This document shows positions 32,543 through 43,060 of a DNA stretch of 59,466 nucleotides, piece by piece. The number at the start of each line of letters is the position of its first letter. Position 1 is the stretch's first letter. The notes below the pieces were generated by a model that was given only the letters and a program-made list of their open reading frames with translations, had not been told where the DNA came from and made no database searches. The translations under genes and the position numbers were made by a program. Origin of the DNA: Candidatus Saganbacteria bacterium (GTDB lineage: Bacteria; Margulisbacteria; WOR-1; O2-12-FULL-45-9); NCBI GenBank assembly GCA_016219705.1, contig JACRKQ010000012.1, forward strand, positions 1 through 59,466, given 5' to 3'.

Positions 32543-33145
32543 ATGTTAAATCTCGGCGTTTTAATTTCCGGTAAAGGCTCGAATCTGCAAGCGATCATTG
32601 ATGCTTGTGAGAGAGAGAAAATTCCCGCCAGGGTGGCCGTTGTAATCAGCAACAATCCCGAATCTTACGGTTTGGAGCGGGCGAAAAATCACAAGATTCC
32701 GGCAGTAATCCTCAATTCTAAAGATTTTTCCAATAAGAATACTTACGAGTTAGAAATTGTTAAAAACCTAAAACAGTATGATGTTGGTTTAGTTTGTCTC
32801 GCCGGCTATATGCGAATTGTTGGGACTGTCTTGCTGGAGCATTATCCGTCTAAAATTGTTAATATTCACCCCTCGCTTTTGCCGTCGTTTCCAGGACTGC
32901 ATGCTCAAAAACAAGCGCTGGACCATGGGGTGACGGTGACCGGCTGTACCGTCCATTTTGTCAATGAAGGATGTGATACGGGCCCTATAATAATTCAATC
33001 AGCAGTGCCGGTTAAAGAAAAAGATACGGAAGAGACGTTATCAGAAAGAATATTACAACAAGAACACCATATTTATCCGCTGGCGATTGAGTTTATTGCC
33101 AAGGGGAAGTTGAAGATTGAGGGAAGAAGGGTGAAAATTGCTTAG
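32543..33145 (+). CDS. purN: Phosphoribosylglycinamide formyltransferase
   Basis: Third step of purine synthesis using 10-formyl-THF. 200 residues: LGVLISGKGSNLQAI at the start, ISNNPESYGLERA, LAGYMRIVG, and the active-site block KIVNIHPSLLPSFPGLHAQKQALDHGVTVTGCTVHFVNEG with Asn-His and Asp. The usual length is 190-210. It begins just after a repeat element with no obvious SD. Confidence 0.95.
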   Translation: MLNLGVLISGKGSNLQAIIDACEREKIPARVAVVISNNPESYGLERAKNHKIPAVILNSKDFSNKNTYELEIVKNLKQYDVGLVCLAGYMRIVGTVLLEHYPSKIVNIHPSLLPSFPGLHAQKQALDHGVTVTGCTVHFVNEGCDTGPIIIQSAVPVKEKDTEETLSERILQQEHHIYPLAIEFIAKGKLKIEGRRVKIA

Positions 33146-33455
33146 CCAATTTGGGATGATAAGCAATGAACTTGGTATATCACAAAATATTTATAACGTT
33201 TTATTGATAACATTGCTGATATTTTGCGGAATACTCCTTATCATTTCTCTAATTACCCGTTCAATAGGAAAGTTTATGGGGATGTTAATTTTAGCGTTTA
33301 TCTCCTATTGGATTTCAAGCGGAACTCTTATCGCCGTGTTGCTCTGCGCAATTTCAGGCTTTTTTTATCTTGATAATTTGGGAGGCTTTCTTAGTGAGAA
33401 AAGCTTAGGCAAGAAAAAAAATAATTCTGATATTAAGCAGGGGCCGAATTGCTAA
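33138..33455 (+). CDS. Small membrane protein of unknown function
   Basis: 105 residues from a TTG overlapping purN, or 99 from ATG 33156. Two or three hydrophobic segments (VLLITLLIFCGILLIISLI, FMGMLILAFISYW, LIAVLLCAISGFFYL) and a basic tail. AT-rich. Similar 16-17 bp sequences, AATTGCTTAGCCAATTT and AATTGCTAACCAATTT, lie at its two ends, hinting that it was inserted between purN and purH. No family recognised. Confidence 0.5.
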   Translation: MLSQFGMISNELGISQNIYNVLLITLLIFCGILLIISLITRSIGKFMGMLILAFISYWISSGTLIAVLLCAISGFFYLDNLGGFLSEKSLGKKKNNSDIKQGPNC

Positions 33456-33521
33456 CCAATTTCATGTTATAATTTTAGTTGCAAAAAATATCAATTAAAG
33501 AAAGGAAGTCCTGTTTATAAA

Positions 33522-35168
33522 ATGAAAAAGAAAAAACGGCCCATAATGGCCCATAAAGTGTTAAAAGGCAAGAAGGTAAAAAAGATAAAAATAAAAAAGA
33601 CAGAGACATTAAAAAAATACGCATTATTGTCGGTTTCGGATAAAAAAGGACTTGATAAACTAGCCAAAGGCTTAAAAGATCTAGGTTTTGAAATTATTTC
33701 ATCGGGCGGAACAGCGAAGTTTTTACGTAAAGCCGGCGTTCGGGTTGCTGAAGTTTCCAAATTAACGAAATATCCTCACATGCTTGATGGCCGGGTCAAA
33801 ACTTTACATCCCGTAATCCATGCAGCAATTTTAGCTGACCAAACTAATCCCAAACATTTGAAAGAATTAAAAAAATATCGGATCAACCCTTTCCAATTAG
33901 TGGTCTGTAATCTTTATCCCTTTGAGCATGTGATTAGCAAACAGAATTTTACCCAGGCGGAAGCTATTGAAAATATCGATATAGGCGGGCCGTGTATGGT
34001 CCGTGCGGCGGCGAAGAACCATAATAGCGTGGCGATTGTCGTCGATCCCGAAGATTACGGGCGGATACTGGAAGAATTAACGGCTAGTGGAAACATCAGT
34101 TTGGCAACCAGACAGCAACTGGCGCTTAAAGCTTTCAGCCATACTAAATATTATGATTCAGTGATTGTTAATTATTTGCAGGGTGAATTTGCTTCTAGTG
34201 AAGATTTTGCTCCCCATCAGGAAATCCATCTCGAAAAAACCCAAACACTGCGCTATGGGGAAAATCCGCACCAACGCGCCGCCCTTTACCGAGAAATTGT
34301 CAGTCAGGCCAAAAATCGCGGCGCCCAGGTAACTGACGCGAAACAATTGCATGGTAAAGAATTGTCTTTTAATAATTATGTCGATATGGACGCGGCCTGG
34401 ACGCTGGTCAATTATTTTGCTGATACGACAGTGGCGATTATCAAGCATACCAATCCCTGCGGCGTGGCTAAAGGCAAAACTTTGGTTGAAGCTTATCAAA
34501 AGGCTTTTGCCTGTGATCCTGTCTCGGCTTTTGGCGGTATTATTGCCGCCAATCGTCGTTTTGATGAAGAGACAGCAGCGGCTTTGCAAGATTTGTTTGT
34601 CGAAGTGATAATTGCCCCGGCTTATACTCCCAGGGCGCTGGAAATTCTCCGGGGAAAGAAAAATCTCCGCATTATGGAAATGGGAGAGAAAGCAGTCGGT
34701 AAACCCTTTATGGGTTTAGATTATAAACGGATCAGCGGCGGGATGCTGGTGCAGGATCCTGACATTGCTCAATTAGCTGTCAATGATATCAAAACGATGA
34801 CCAAACGTGAACCGAGTTTGCAGGAGATGGATGATCTCTTTTTTGCCTGGGGTGTGGCCAAACATGCCAAGTCCAACACCATTGTCCTGGTAAAAAATGG
34901 GGTGGCGATTGGTGTGGGTGTGGGACAGATGAGTCGCATCGAAGCGGCCGAGTTGGCCGTGCGCCGATCTCGAATCGATGTTAAAGGTTCTGTTTTAGCT
35001 TCAGATGCTTTCTTTCCCTTTGCTGACGTAGTAGAATTAGCGGCGAAGCATGGAATTATTGCTATCATCCAACCGGGTGGAGCAAAGCGGGATCAAGAAT
35101 CAATCGCCGCGGCCAACGCGGCCGACATGACGATGGTCTTCACTGGCCGCCGGCACTTTAAGCATTGA
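33522..35168 (+). CDS. purH: Bifunctional AICAR transformylase / IMP cyclohydrolase
   Basis: Last two steps to IMP. 548 residues: MGS-like cyclohydrolase domain (LLSVSDKKGLDKLAKGL, ISSGGTAKFLRKAG, MLDGRVKTLHPVIHAAIL) then the transformylase domain (LRYGENPHQRAALY, HGKELSFNNYVDMDAA, KHTNPCGVA, AFGGIIA, QPGGAKRDQESI). An unusual Lys-rich extension of about 30 residues precedes the normal start; ATG 33546 is an alternative. Promoter TGTTATAAT near 33463, SD AGGAAG. Confidence 0.93.
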   Translation: MKKKKRPIMAHKVLKGKKVKKIKIKKTETLKKYALLSVSDKKGLDKLAKGLKDLGFEIISSGGTAKFLRKAGVRVAEVSKLTKYPHMLDGRVKTLHPVIHAAILADQTNPKHLKELKKYRINPFQLVVCNLYPFEHVISKQNFTQAEAIENIDIGGPCMVRAAAKNHNSVAIVVDPEDYGRILEELTASGNISLATRQQLALKAFSHTKYYDSVIVNYLQGEFASSEDFAPHQEIHLEKTQTLRYGENPHQRAALYREIVSQAKNRGAQVTDAKQLHGKELSFNNYVDMDAAWTLVNYFADTTVAIIKHTNPCGVAKGKTLVEAYQKAFACDPVSAFGGIIAANRRFDEETAAALQDLFVEVIIAPAYTPRALEILRGKKNLRIMEMGEKAVGKPFMGLDYKRISGGMLVQDPDIAQLAVNDIKTMTKREPSLQEMDDLFFAWGVAKHAKSNTIVLVKNGVAIGVGVGQMSRIEAAELAVRRSRIDVKGSVLASDAFFPFADVVELAAKHGIIAIIQPGGAKRDQESIAAANAADMTMVFTGRRHFKH

Positions 35169-35185
35169 TTCAAGGAGGCAAAACG

Positions 35186-36343
35186 ATGAGACGCAGGGCT
35201 TTAATGTTTTTGTTTATGGCGGTCACTTTAACAAGTCTGGTTGTAGCAGATGACGGTGCTGTCTCTCGCTTGCAGTCTAACATCGCTGGTTTGAGTTTAG
35301 GCTACGTGAAAGTTGGTTCCAGAGAAGTTGGTTCGCTGGCCTGGCATCCCGATTTTAAATTGGGGCCGTATGGCCTGGGGGCTGATGTCAATTTATTTCT
35401 CGGGCAGGATAAGCCAATTGGCTACGATAATCTTGTCTTGCGGTATTTAGAATATAACGATGGAAAAAAAGGCTTGCGCTATGGCGTGATAGAAAATTTA
35501 ACCTGGGGGCATGGGTTACTTTTGGACAAATATTCCACGCGGGCTTATGGGACATTAGTTTTAAATAACGAGCAGTTAGCCTATTTAGGTTTCGTTGATC
35601 TTGATTCTTATGTGGTGCGGGCGTTATTGACTAAAAGAGGCTTATATGGGGTGCGGGTGGAAGAACGTATTAACCCAATGCTTCGTTTGGGGCAGACGTA
35701 TATTGCTGACAATAGCGGCGTAACGCCGCTGGGGACGACGGAGAGCCAAAAAATTTCCGGTCTCGGTTTAGATGCCACAGTCCCTTTGCCCCTTAACTTT
35801 GAAGGTTTTGCCGAATATGCCCAGTTGATCGGTAAAGGGAGCGGCTATGGCGCAGGACTCTCCTGGGGCTATGACATGATGGTGGCCAACGCCTCATTTT
35901 TGGCAGAATATCGTGTGCTGGATAAAAACTTTGTCCCCGGTTATTATGGGCCGGACTATGAAACCAATCCGATTAATTTAAGTTCTGCCGAGGCGACAGG
36001 GAATGTCAAAAATGGTTATCTGGCTAAATTGGATGTTAATGCCTTGGGATTAGCTAGTCTGAAAGCAATTTATGAGAAATATAATGACAGCAACTCCGGT
36101 TCGCTCAATGCCGATTTAACGGCCAAATTACCGCAGGATGTGGAAGCCAATTACTATTATAAACAGCCAAATTTTTCTAATTTTCGTTCTCTGTCCTTTG
36201 AAGATGGGGCGATCTTAGGCGGTTCGCTTGCCTATCCGATTAATCCTTTCAGCAAGGTGGTTTTGCACTACAAAAAGGCTTATAATCCGATAACGGCTAA
36301 AGTTGAAGAATCGCAGTATTATGAGTTGCGGTTGAGTTTTTAA
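35186..36343 (+). CDS. Outer-membrane beta-barrel protein
   Basis: 385 residues from the ATG at 35186 (AAGGAGG 6 nt upstream; the track's TTG at 35165 overlaps purH). Signal peptide MRRRALMFLFMAVTLTSLVVA; the rest is alternating strands with many Gly/Tyr and ends YELRLSF, a C-terminal Phe barrel signal. Motifs such as LTWGHGLLLDKYS resemble uncharacterised porin-like proteins of candidate phyla. Cargo unknown. Confidence 0.75.
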   Translation: MRRRALMFLFMAVTLTSLVVADDGAVSRLQSNIAGLSLGYVKVGSREVGSLAWHPDFKLGPYGLGADVNLFLGQDKPIGYDNLVLRYLEYNDGKKGLRYGVIENLTWGHGLLLDKYSTRAYGTLVLNNEQLAYLGFVDLDSYVVRALLTKRGLYGVRVEERINPMLRLGQTYIADNSGVTPLGTTESQKISGLGLDATVPLPLNFEGFAEYAQLIGKGSGYGAGLSWGYDMMVANASFLAEYRVLDKNFVPGYYGPDYETNPINLSSAEATGNVKNGYLAKLDVNALGLASLKAIYEKYNDSNSGSLNADLTAKLPQDVEANYYYKQPNFSNFRSLSFEDGAILGGSLAYPINPFSKVVLHYKKAYNPITAKVEESQYYELRLSF

Positions 36344-36407
36344 AAACTGATCTCTGACCTCTTCCTGGTGTTTTTTAGGAGCAAAAAGTTTATTGGAGGT
36401 GTTAATT

Positions 36408-36647
36408 TTGGAGAAAAAAAATGATGCATTTGCAAAGTTGATGAATAGGTTATGTCGAACTTCCAAGTATGTCGGAAAGCATGTGGCGGTAATTAAGGGG
36501 AATATTGTTGTGGCTGTTTCTAAAAGTCAGTTTGCAGTCTATAAAATGGCTAAAAAGATATATCCCAAAGAAACTCTGGGCATATATTATGTGCCAACAG
36601 CCAAGGAGGCTTTGACGGCTTTATGCAATATCCTTACGCGGAAATAA
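36408..36647 (+). CDS. DUF5678-like small protein
   Basis: 79 residues. I chose TTG 36408 because GGAGG lies 8 nt before it; the track start 36393 overlaps that SD. Core YVGKHVAVIKGNIVVAVSKSQFAVYKMAKKIYP and YYVPTAKEA match the short DUF5678 pattern. It overlaps the retropepsin-like gene by 25 bp, a recurring pairing in many prokaryotes. Role unknown. Confidence 0.65.
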   Translation: MEKKNDAFAKLMNRLCRTSKYVGKHVAVIKGNIVVAVSKSQFAVYKMAKKIYPKETLGIYYVPTAKEALTALCNILTRK

Positions 36648-37021
36648 AGCCGGAAATATTTGCTCCGGTTGTGGAGCTGCAAATTTTTGGTGAAGAATGG
36701 GTTTCCTTTAATTTATTTGTTGATACTGGGGCAAGTTTTACCATTTTTCATTCTGAAACCGCACGCCTTTTAGGGATAAATTATAGGAAAGGCGCACTAG
36801 TTTTTCTCACAGTTGGCGATGGCAGGCAAATTCCTGTGTATCGACATAAGTTAAAAGTTCTGTTTTCTGGCCAGGAATTTAAGGCGATAATTGGTTTTTC
36901 TTCAAGATTAGGAGTTGGCTTTCATCTTCTCGGTCGGGAAGATTTTTTTGAGAATTTCAGAATTTGTTTTAACGATCGGGATAAAGTGCTGGAAACGACT
37001 TTTTTGGAAAGCGGAAAATAA
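36623..37021 (+). CDS. Retropepsin-like aspartic protease
   Basis: 132 residues, one aspartic-protease domain: NLFVDTGASFTIFHSE with the DTG catalytic triad, then LLGREDFF, matching the second signature (hydrophobic-hydrophobic-Gly) of dimeric retropepsins. No signal peptide, so cytoplasmic. Translated together with the DUF5678-like gene. Substrate unknown. Confidence 0.75.
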   Translation: MQYPYAEIKPEIFAPVVELQIFGEEWVSFNLFVDTGASFTIFHSETARLLGINYRKGALVFLTVGDGRQIPVYRHKLKVLFSGQEFKAIIGFSSRLGVGFHLLGREDFFENFRICFNDRDKVLETTFLESGK

Positions 37022-37024
37022 ACA

Positions 37025-38503
<1,479 letters not shown>

Positions 38504-38528
38504 GCAACCTTGATTTTAGGAGGGAAGC

Positions 38529-39074
38529 ATGAAGAAAATTATCAGTTTGATGTTTTGTCTCTTAATTGTTTTTGCTTTTTGTGCTGATGCTGCCCAAAAA
38601 ACAGTTTTACCACCTAAGCTAAAAATAACTAAAACAAAGAATATTGTCATTCGTCCTGCTCCAGTTCCTTTAGCTGTGAAATCCAAATTAGCTCCGGTTA
38701 AAAGGCTGGTCCTTGAGGCGGGGTTTGCCGGTGGCGCCGGTTTACTTGATTTGGGATATTTATTCCCGCTGTCGGGGAAACCATTTGATCTGAAAGTGAA
38801 CGGGGGGATTGGTTTTGGCAACGGATACAATCTCTGGCTTTTACAAGGGCAATTACGGCATGCTTTTAATTCTGAAAGTTTTGGCGGGATAAGTTTGGAT
38901 TGGGCAAATTATTCGGAAACCGTGAGGAACCTTATTGGTCTTTCTGGCAATGTTGCCAAAGGGGGCAACTTTGGCGTTGGGATCTTTACCGGCAGGATTT
39001 TTGATAAATACAATGTCAAAATCGGTTATAGTTCTGTTTTAGGCGTGAATGTCTCTGTCGGTCTGATGTTTTAG
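38529..39074 (+). CDS. Small outer-membrane beta-barrel protein
   Basis: 181 residues: signal peptide MKKIISLMFCLLIVFAFCADA, a Pro/Lys linker of about 40 residues, then eight or so strands (LVLEAGFAGGAGLLDLGYLF, DLKVNGGIGFGNGYNLW...) ending VSVGLMF. SD AGGAGGG before the ATG. Its 3' end is 5 bp from the detached sua5 tail. A frameshifted small barrel at 48994-49385 may be related in type. Confidence 0.65.
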   Translation: MKKIISLMFCLLIVFAFCADAAQKTVLPPKLKITKTKNIVIRPAPVPLAVKSKLAPVKRLVLEAGFAGGAGLLDLGYLFPLSGKPFDLKVNGGIGFGNGYNLWLLQGQLRHAFNSESFGGISLDWANYSETVRNLIGLSGNVAKGGNFGVGIFTGRIFDKYNVKIGYSSVLGVNVSVGLMF

Positions 39075-39079
39075 TTGTT

Positions 39080-39134
39080 TTACCGTCTTATAATTTTACC
39101 AGAGGTTAAGTCAATTACTTGGGGACTTTTTTTA
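39080..39134 (-). repeat. Detached sua5 3' end (copy 1)
   Basis: In the reverse direction it reads KKSPQVIDLTSGKIIRR-stop, against KKSSQVINLITGKIIRR-stop at the true gene end (39689-39743). The 55 bp differ at only six or seven positions, and the first 23 bp are identical. The TA module lies between the two copies. Confidence 0.85.
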
Positions 39135-39175
39135 TGCTACAATTTAAGAAAGATTATTAAAAAAGGTGGTTTTAA

Positions 39176-39418
39176 ATGAACGCAATAGATGTTAAATACG
39201 CGAAGAAAAAATTAGGACAACTTTTGGCAGGAGTGAATGAGTCTCACGAGCCGGTTTATATAGTCGGTAAAAAATCTTCGGCTGTGATGATTAGCGAAGA
39301 AGACTGGAGCGCGATAGAAGAAACCCTCTGTTTATTGTCTATGCCTGGAATGAGACAGTCCATTATTAAAGGATTAAAGACACCTATTGAAAAATGCCTT
39401 AAAAAATTGGATTGGTAA
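39176..39418 (+). CDS. Phd/YefM-family antitoxin
   Basis: 80 residues: MNAIDVKYAKKKLGQLLAGVNESHEPVYIVGKK, SAVMISEEDWSAIEETLCLL, the classic YefM N-terminal DNA-binding fold with a C-terminal toxin-binding tail. AGGTGG 8 nt upstream of the ATG; TGCTACAAT promoter near 39137. It should repress its own operon and neutralise the following toxin. Confidence 0.9.
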   Translation: MNAIDVKYAKKKLGQLLAGVNESHEPVYIVGKKSSAVMISEEDWSAIEETLCLLSMPGMRQSIIKGLKTPIEKCLKKLDW

Positions 39419-39678
39419 TGTATAAGATTGTTTATACCAAGCAGGCGCAAAAAGACGCCAAAAGGCTTGCTGTTTCCGGATTAAAAGAGAAGACGCAGAA
39501 GCTATTAAAATTATTGGAAGAAAACCCATTTCGCAATCCGCCTGCTTTTGAAAAATTAATGGGGGATTTAAGCGGGGCGTGTTCCCGCAGGATTAATATC
39601 CAGCATAGGCTTGTTTACCAGATTTATGAAAAATTAAAAATTATAAAGATTATTAGAATGTGGTCTCACTACGAATAG
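39418..39678 (+). CDS. YoeB/Txe-family mRNA interferase toxin
   Basis: 86 residues of the RelE superfamily: YKIVYTKQAQKDAKRLA, LLEENPFRNPPAFEKLMGDLSGACSRRINIQHRLVYQIYE, ending IIRMWSHYE, with the His-Tyr pair used for ribosome-dependent mRNA cleavage. ATG 39418 overlaps the antitoxin stop (TAATG); the track's TTG at 39412 is less likely. Confidence 0.92.
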   Translation: MYKIVYTKQAQKDAKRLAVSGLKEKTQKLLKLLEENPFRNPPAFEKLMGDLSGACSRRINIQHRLVYQIYEKLKIIKIIRMWSHYE

Positions 39679-39688
39679 TAATCCCCAC

Positions 39689-40228
39689 TTACCGTCTTAT
39701 AATTTTACCAGTGATTAAGTTAATCACTTGGGAACTTTTCTTTAGTTTAACCCGGCCGCCAAGGACATAATCAACTGCAAGCATTTTAAGTTGCAGGGAA
39801 CTAGAATTTAAAATTGGTGGTTTGCCAGCGATGTTAGCGGAAGTTGCCGCAATCGGGCCGCAAAGTTTGATTAATTGCAAAATAGTTTTATGCGCGGGAA
39901 TTCTAAGCCCGACAGTTTCCAAACCGCCGGTGATTAATTTGGAGACTTTTTGGGTTTTGGGGACAATCAAAGTATAGGGTCCGGGCCACTTTTTTCTGGC
40001 AAAAGCTAAATCTTTATCATTAAAAATGCCCAATTCCTGTGCTTGCTCAATTGTGCCGATTAAAATTTGTAAAGGTTTACTTCTTGGACGTTTTTTTATT
40101 TTAAATATTCGCCTGATAGCTTGAGGCTGGTTCAAGCAAGCGCCGATGCCAAAAACGGTGTCAGTAGGAAAGGCGATAATGCCGCCGTTAAGGATAATTT
40201 TAACCGCCTGTCTGATTTTATTTTTCAT
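39689..40228 (-). CDS. tsaC: L-threonylcarbamoyladenylate synthase
   Basis: Makes the intermediate for t6A37 of tRNA. 179 residues, YrdC/Sua5 domain: GGIIAFPTDTVFGIG near residue 18, KKRPRSKPLQILIG, WPGPYTLIVP, GLRIPAH, GPIAATSANIAGKPP. The extra C-terminal Sua5 domain is absent. ATG 40228 fits a consensus promoter (TTGACT-17-GATAAT) ending 8 nt away. Its 3' end has a second, diverged copy at 39080-39134. Divergent from cysS. Confidence 0.92.
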   Translation of the reverse strand: MKNKIRQAVKIILNGGIIAFPTDTVFGIGACLNQPQAIRRIFKIKKRPRSKPLQILIGTIEQAQELGIFNDKDLAFARKKWPGPYTLIVPKTQKVSKLITGGLETVGLRIPAHKTILQLIKLCGPIAATSANIAGKPPILNSSSLQLKMLAVDYVLGGRVKLKKSSQVINLITGKIIRR

Positions 40229-40310
40229 TGGTGGCAATTATCGGTCAGAAACGGAAAAAAGTCAAATATACTATCAAATCAGAAAAGTTTATATTATAAT
40301 GAAATGGCTA
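40228..40310. promoter_or_regulatory. Divergent promoters tsaC / cysS
   Basis: Reverse: TTGACT (40260-40265), 17 bp, GATAAT (40237-40242), 8 nt to the tsaC ATG. Forward: TATAAT (40295-40300), 9 nt to the preferred cysS ATG at 40310. Neither gene has a Shine-Dalgarno. Confidence 0.65.
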
Positions 40311-41752
40311 TGGTTTTGCGCCTTTTTAACACCTTATCAGGAGAAAAAGAAATCTTTTTCCCGCTTAATCCGCCGCAGGTGAAAATGTATGTCTGCGGCA
40401 TTACCCCTTATGATGCGACCCATCTGGGCCACGGCCGCGCGTATGTCACCTTTGACGTTGTCCGGCGCTATTTGAAGTTTTCTGGTTTTCAGGTCACCTA
40501 TGTCCAAAATTTAACAGACATCGATGACAAAATAATTAAAAAATCAGAAATAAATACTAAATCAGAAAATCAAAATATAAAACAAAAATGCCGGGAAATT
40601 GTGGAAAAATACACAACGGAGTATTTTGAAGTTATGGACCAACTAAATGTTCTGCGAGCTGACCAGTATCCTAAGGCGACTGAAATGATTCCTGACATGA
40701 TTAAGGTAATTCAGAGGTTGATCGAACGCGGTTGTGCCTATGTCGCTGGCAATGACGTCTATTTTTCCGTCGCTTCTTTTGCTGATTACGGAAAATTATC
40801 CAAGCGGAAAAAGAAAGACCTTTTAGCCGGGGCGCGGATGGGGATCAATGAGAGCAAGAAAGATCCGCTCGATTTTGCTCTCTGGAAAGGGGCGAAGCCG
40901 GGAGAACCGAGTTGGTCTGCGCCTTGGGGGGAAGGACGTCCGGGGTGGCACATTGAATGTTCTACCATGTCCAATAAACTGTTGGGGGAGACTTTTGATA
41001 TTCACGGCGGCGGGCGCGATTTAATCTTCCCTCATCATGAAAATGAAATTGCGCAGGCTCAAGCTTATAACGGTAAGCTGTTCGTTAAATACTGGCTGCA
41101 CAATGGTTTTGTCAATATTAACCAGCAGAAGATGTCAAAATCGCTGGGAAACTTTTTCACGCTCAAAGATATTTTTCGAAAATTTGCTCCGCTGGTAGTT
41201 CGTCTCTTTTTACTCCTTACTCATTATCGGAGCCCGATCAATTACAGCGACCAAGAATTGGCCAGCGCCAAGGAAGCGTATAATCGTTTGGTCCGGTTTA
41301 TCGCTGACCTCGATTTCCGGCTGCAAAAAACAAACGACAGCGCGCCGCAGATTGAATTAGTCGGCTTGCAAGACGAATTACTGGAGTTTAAGAATAAATT
41401 TATCACTGCCATGGACGATGATTTCAACACGGCGGGGGCGCTGGCGGAGATTTTTAACTTGGTTCATTACTGCCGCAAAAAAATGGAGGCGGGTGAGATT
41501 GAACGAGAGTGTTTGATAGTCATGAAACAAACAGTTGAACATCTCTGCGGGATTTTAGGGTTGATGATCAAGACGGAAGCTGCTGTTTCCGACAAAATCA
41601 CGCCAGAAGTCGAACGATTAATTGCTGAACGAGAAATAGCCAGAAAAGCCAAAAATTTCCAACAAGCGGATGAGATCAGACAAAAATTAACTCTTATGGG
41701 GGTTATAATCGAGGATACTCCGCAAGGGACAAGGCGGTTAAAAAATGCTTGA
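40310..41752 (+). CDS. cysS: Cysteinyl-tRNA synthetase
   Basis: 480 residues. Class I signature [21 protein letters not shown] (HLGH as HIGH), KMSKSLGN (KMSKS), zinc ligands including HIECSTM and the first Cys, and [10 protein letters not shown]. The track start 40121 runs antisense through tsaC; ATG 40310 gives the normal [14 protein letters not shown]. An AT-rich stretch around 40537-40592 ([15 protein letters not shown]) after [11 protein letters not shown] resembles an in-frame repeat insertion. Overlaps serS by 8 bp. Confidence 0.94.
   Translation: MVLRLFNTLSGEKEIFFPLNPPQVKMYVCGITPYDATHLGHGRAYVTFDVVRRYLKFSGFQVTYVQNLTDIDDKIIKKSEINTKSENQNIKQKCREIVEKYTTEYFEVMDQLNVLRADQYPKATEMIPDMIKVIQRLIERGCAYVAGNDVYFSVASFADYGKLSKRKKKDLLAGARMGINESKKDPLDFALWKGAKPGEPSWSAPWGEGRPGWHIECSTMSNKLLGETFDIHGGGRDLIFPHHENEIAQAQAYNGKLFVKYWLHNGFVNINQQKMSKSLGNFFTLKDIFRKFAPLVVRLFLLLTHYRSPINYSDQELASAKEAYNRLVRFIADLDFRLQKTNDSAPQIELVGLQDELLEFKNKFITAMDDDFNTAGALAEIFNLVHYCRKKMEAGEIERECLIVMKQTVEHLCGILGLMIKTEAAVSDKITPEVERLIAEREIARKAKNFQQADEIRQKLTLMGVIIEDTPQGTRRLKNA
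40537..40592. repeat. AAATCAGAAA-type repeat inside cysS
   Basis: AAATCAGAAATAAATACTAAATCAGAAAATC has two AAATCAGAAA units near the junction between the catalytic motif and the next helix. It is AT-rich against a GC-richer gene, and it keeps the frame. Confidence 0.4.
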
Positions 41753-43019
41753 TCCAAAATTGCTGCGCAATAATCCCGATGCCGTCAGAGCCGGCTTGAA
41801 AAACCGTAAAGCGGAGGCTTCTCTAGTCGACCGTTTTTTAACCGTCGACGAAAGTTGGCGGGAATTGACGCGGCAGGTTGATGAGCTCAAAGCTTTGCGC
41901 AATAAGGTTTCCGACCAGATTGGCGAGATGAAGAAGGGCAAACAAGATGCCGGCGAGCTGATCGCGCGGATGAAAACGCAGTCGGCGACAATAAAAGACT
42001 TGGAAGCCGCGCAGGCTAAAATTGCCGGCTCGCTTATGGCTGTCCTTTTGGAAATGCCCAATATTCCGCATCATTCAGCGCCTATCGGGGTTGATGCCCG
42101 CGATAACATTGAGGCGCTAACCTGGGGGGAAAAACGGATCTTTGATTTTAAGCCTTTGGCGCATGATGAAATTGGCTGCAAGCTGGGGATATTAGACTTT
42201 GAACAGGCCGCAAAAATTTCGGGGTCGCGCTTTGTCGTCTATCGCGGAGCGGGGGCGGCTCTGGAGCGGGCGCTCATCAATTTCATGCTCGATACCCATG
42301 TCAAGGAGCACAGTTCAACGGAAATTTTTGCTCCGGTCCTGGTTAAGCCCCAAAGCCTGATAGGCACAGGTCAATTGCCTAAATTTGAAGAAGAGTTATT
42401 TAAATTGCGCGACGATGATTTATATCTGATCCCCACGGCCGAAGTTTCTGTGACCAATCTCCACCGTGAAGAAATCTTATCAGTCGATTGTCTGCCGCTC
42501 AAATATTGCTGTTATTCGCCCTGTTTCCGTCGGGAGGCGGGCTCTTATGGCAAGGATACTAAAGGGATTATTCGCCAGCACCAATTTAATAAAGTTGAGC
42601 TGGTGCGATTTGTGGAGCCGGAGAAGTCGTACGAGGAATTGGAAAGGCTAACAGCCGACGCGGCCGCGATTTTAGAAAAATTAAATCTGCCGTATCGTGT
42701 TGTCCAGCTCTCTACCGGCGACCTGGGCTTTTCCGCGGCCAAAACTTATGACATTGAAGTCTGGTTCCCGTCGGAAAAACAATACCGTGAGATTTCCTCC
42801 TGTTCCAACTTCGAATCTTTCCAAGCCAGGCGCGCCGCAATCCGTTATCGCAAAGACCGGGAGGCAAAGCCGGAATTTGTCCACACCTTAAACGGTTCCG
42901 GTCTGGCTGTCGGCCGCTGTCTGGCGGCAATTTTAGAAAATTACCAGCAGGCTGACGGCAGTGTTCAAATACCGGAAATCTTGTGGCCATATTTGCATTG
43001 TAAGATTATAAAAGTTTAA
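41745..43019 (+). CDS. serS: Seryl-tRNA synthetase
   Basis: 424 residues. N-terminal long coiled-coil arm (about 1-100; [19 protein letters not shown]...) that holds tRNA-Ser, then the class II core with [15 protein letters not shown], motif 2 [27 protein letters not shown], the [15 protein letters not shown] serine/ATP region and motif 3 [15 protein letters not shown]. Starts inside cysS, same transcript. Confidence 0.95.
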   Translation: MLDPKLLRNNPDAVRAGLKNRKAEASLVDRFLTVDESWRELTRQVDELKALRNKVSDQIGEMKKGKQDAGELIARMKTQSATIKDLEAAQAKIAGSLMAVLLEMPNIPHHSAPIGVDARDNIEALTWGEKRIFDFKPLAHDEIGCKLGILDFEQAAKISGSRFVVYRGAGAALERALINFMLDTHVKEHSSTEIFAPVLVKPQSLIGTGQLPKFEEELFKLRDDDLYLIPTAEVSVTNLHREEILSVDCLPLKYCCYSPCFRREAGSYGKDTKGIIRQHQFNKVELVRFVEPEKSYEELERLTADAAAILEKLNLPYRVVQLSTGDLGFSAAKTYDIEVWFPSEKQYREISSCSNFESFQARRAAIRYRKDREAKPEFVHTLNGSGLAVGRCLAAILENYQQADGSVQIPEILWPYLHCKIIKV

Positions 43020-43060
43020 TCTGCAAGTTTTCTCCTCTTTATCCCGATAATTAGTATGCC

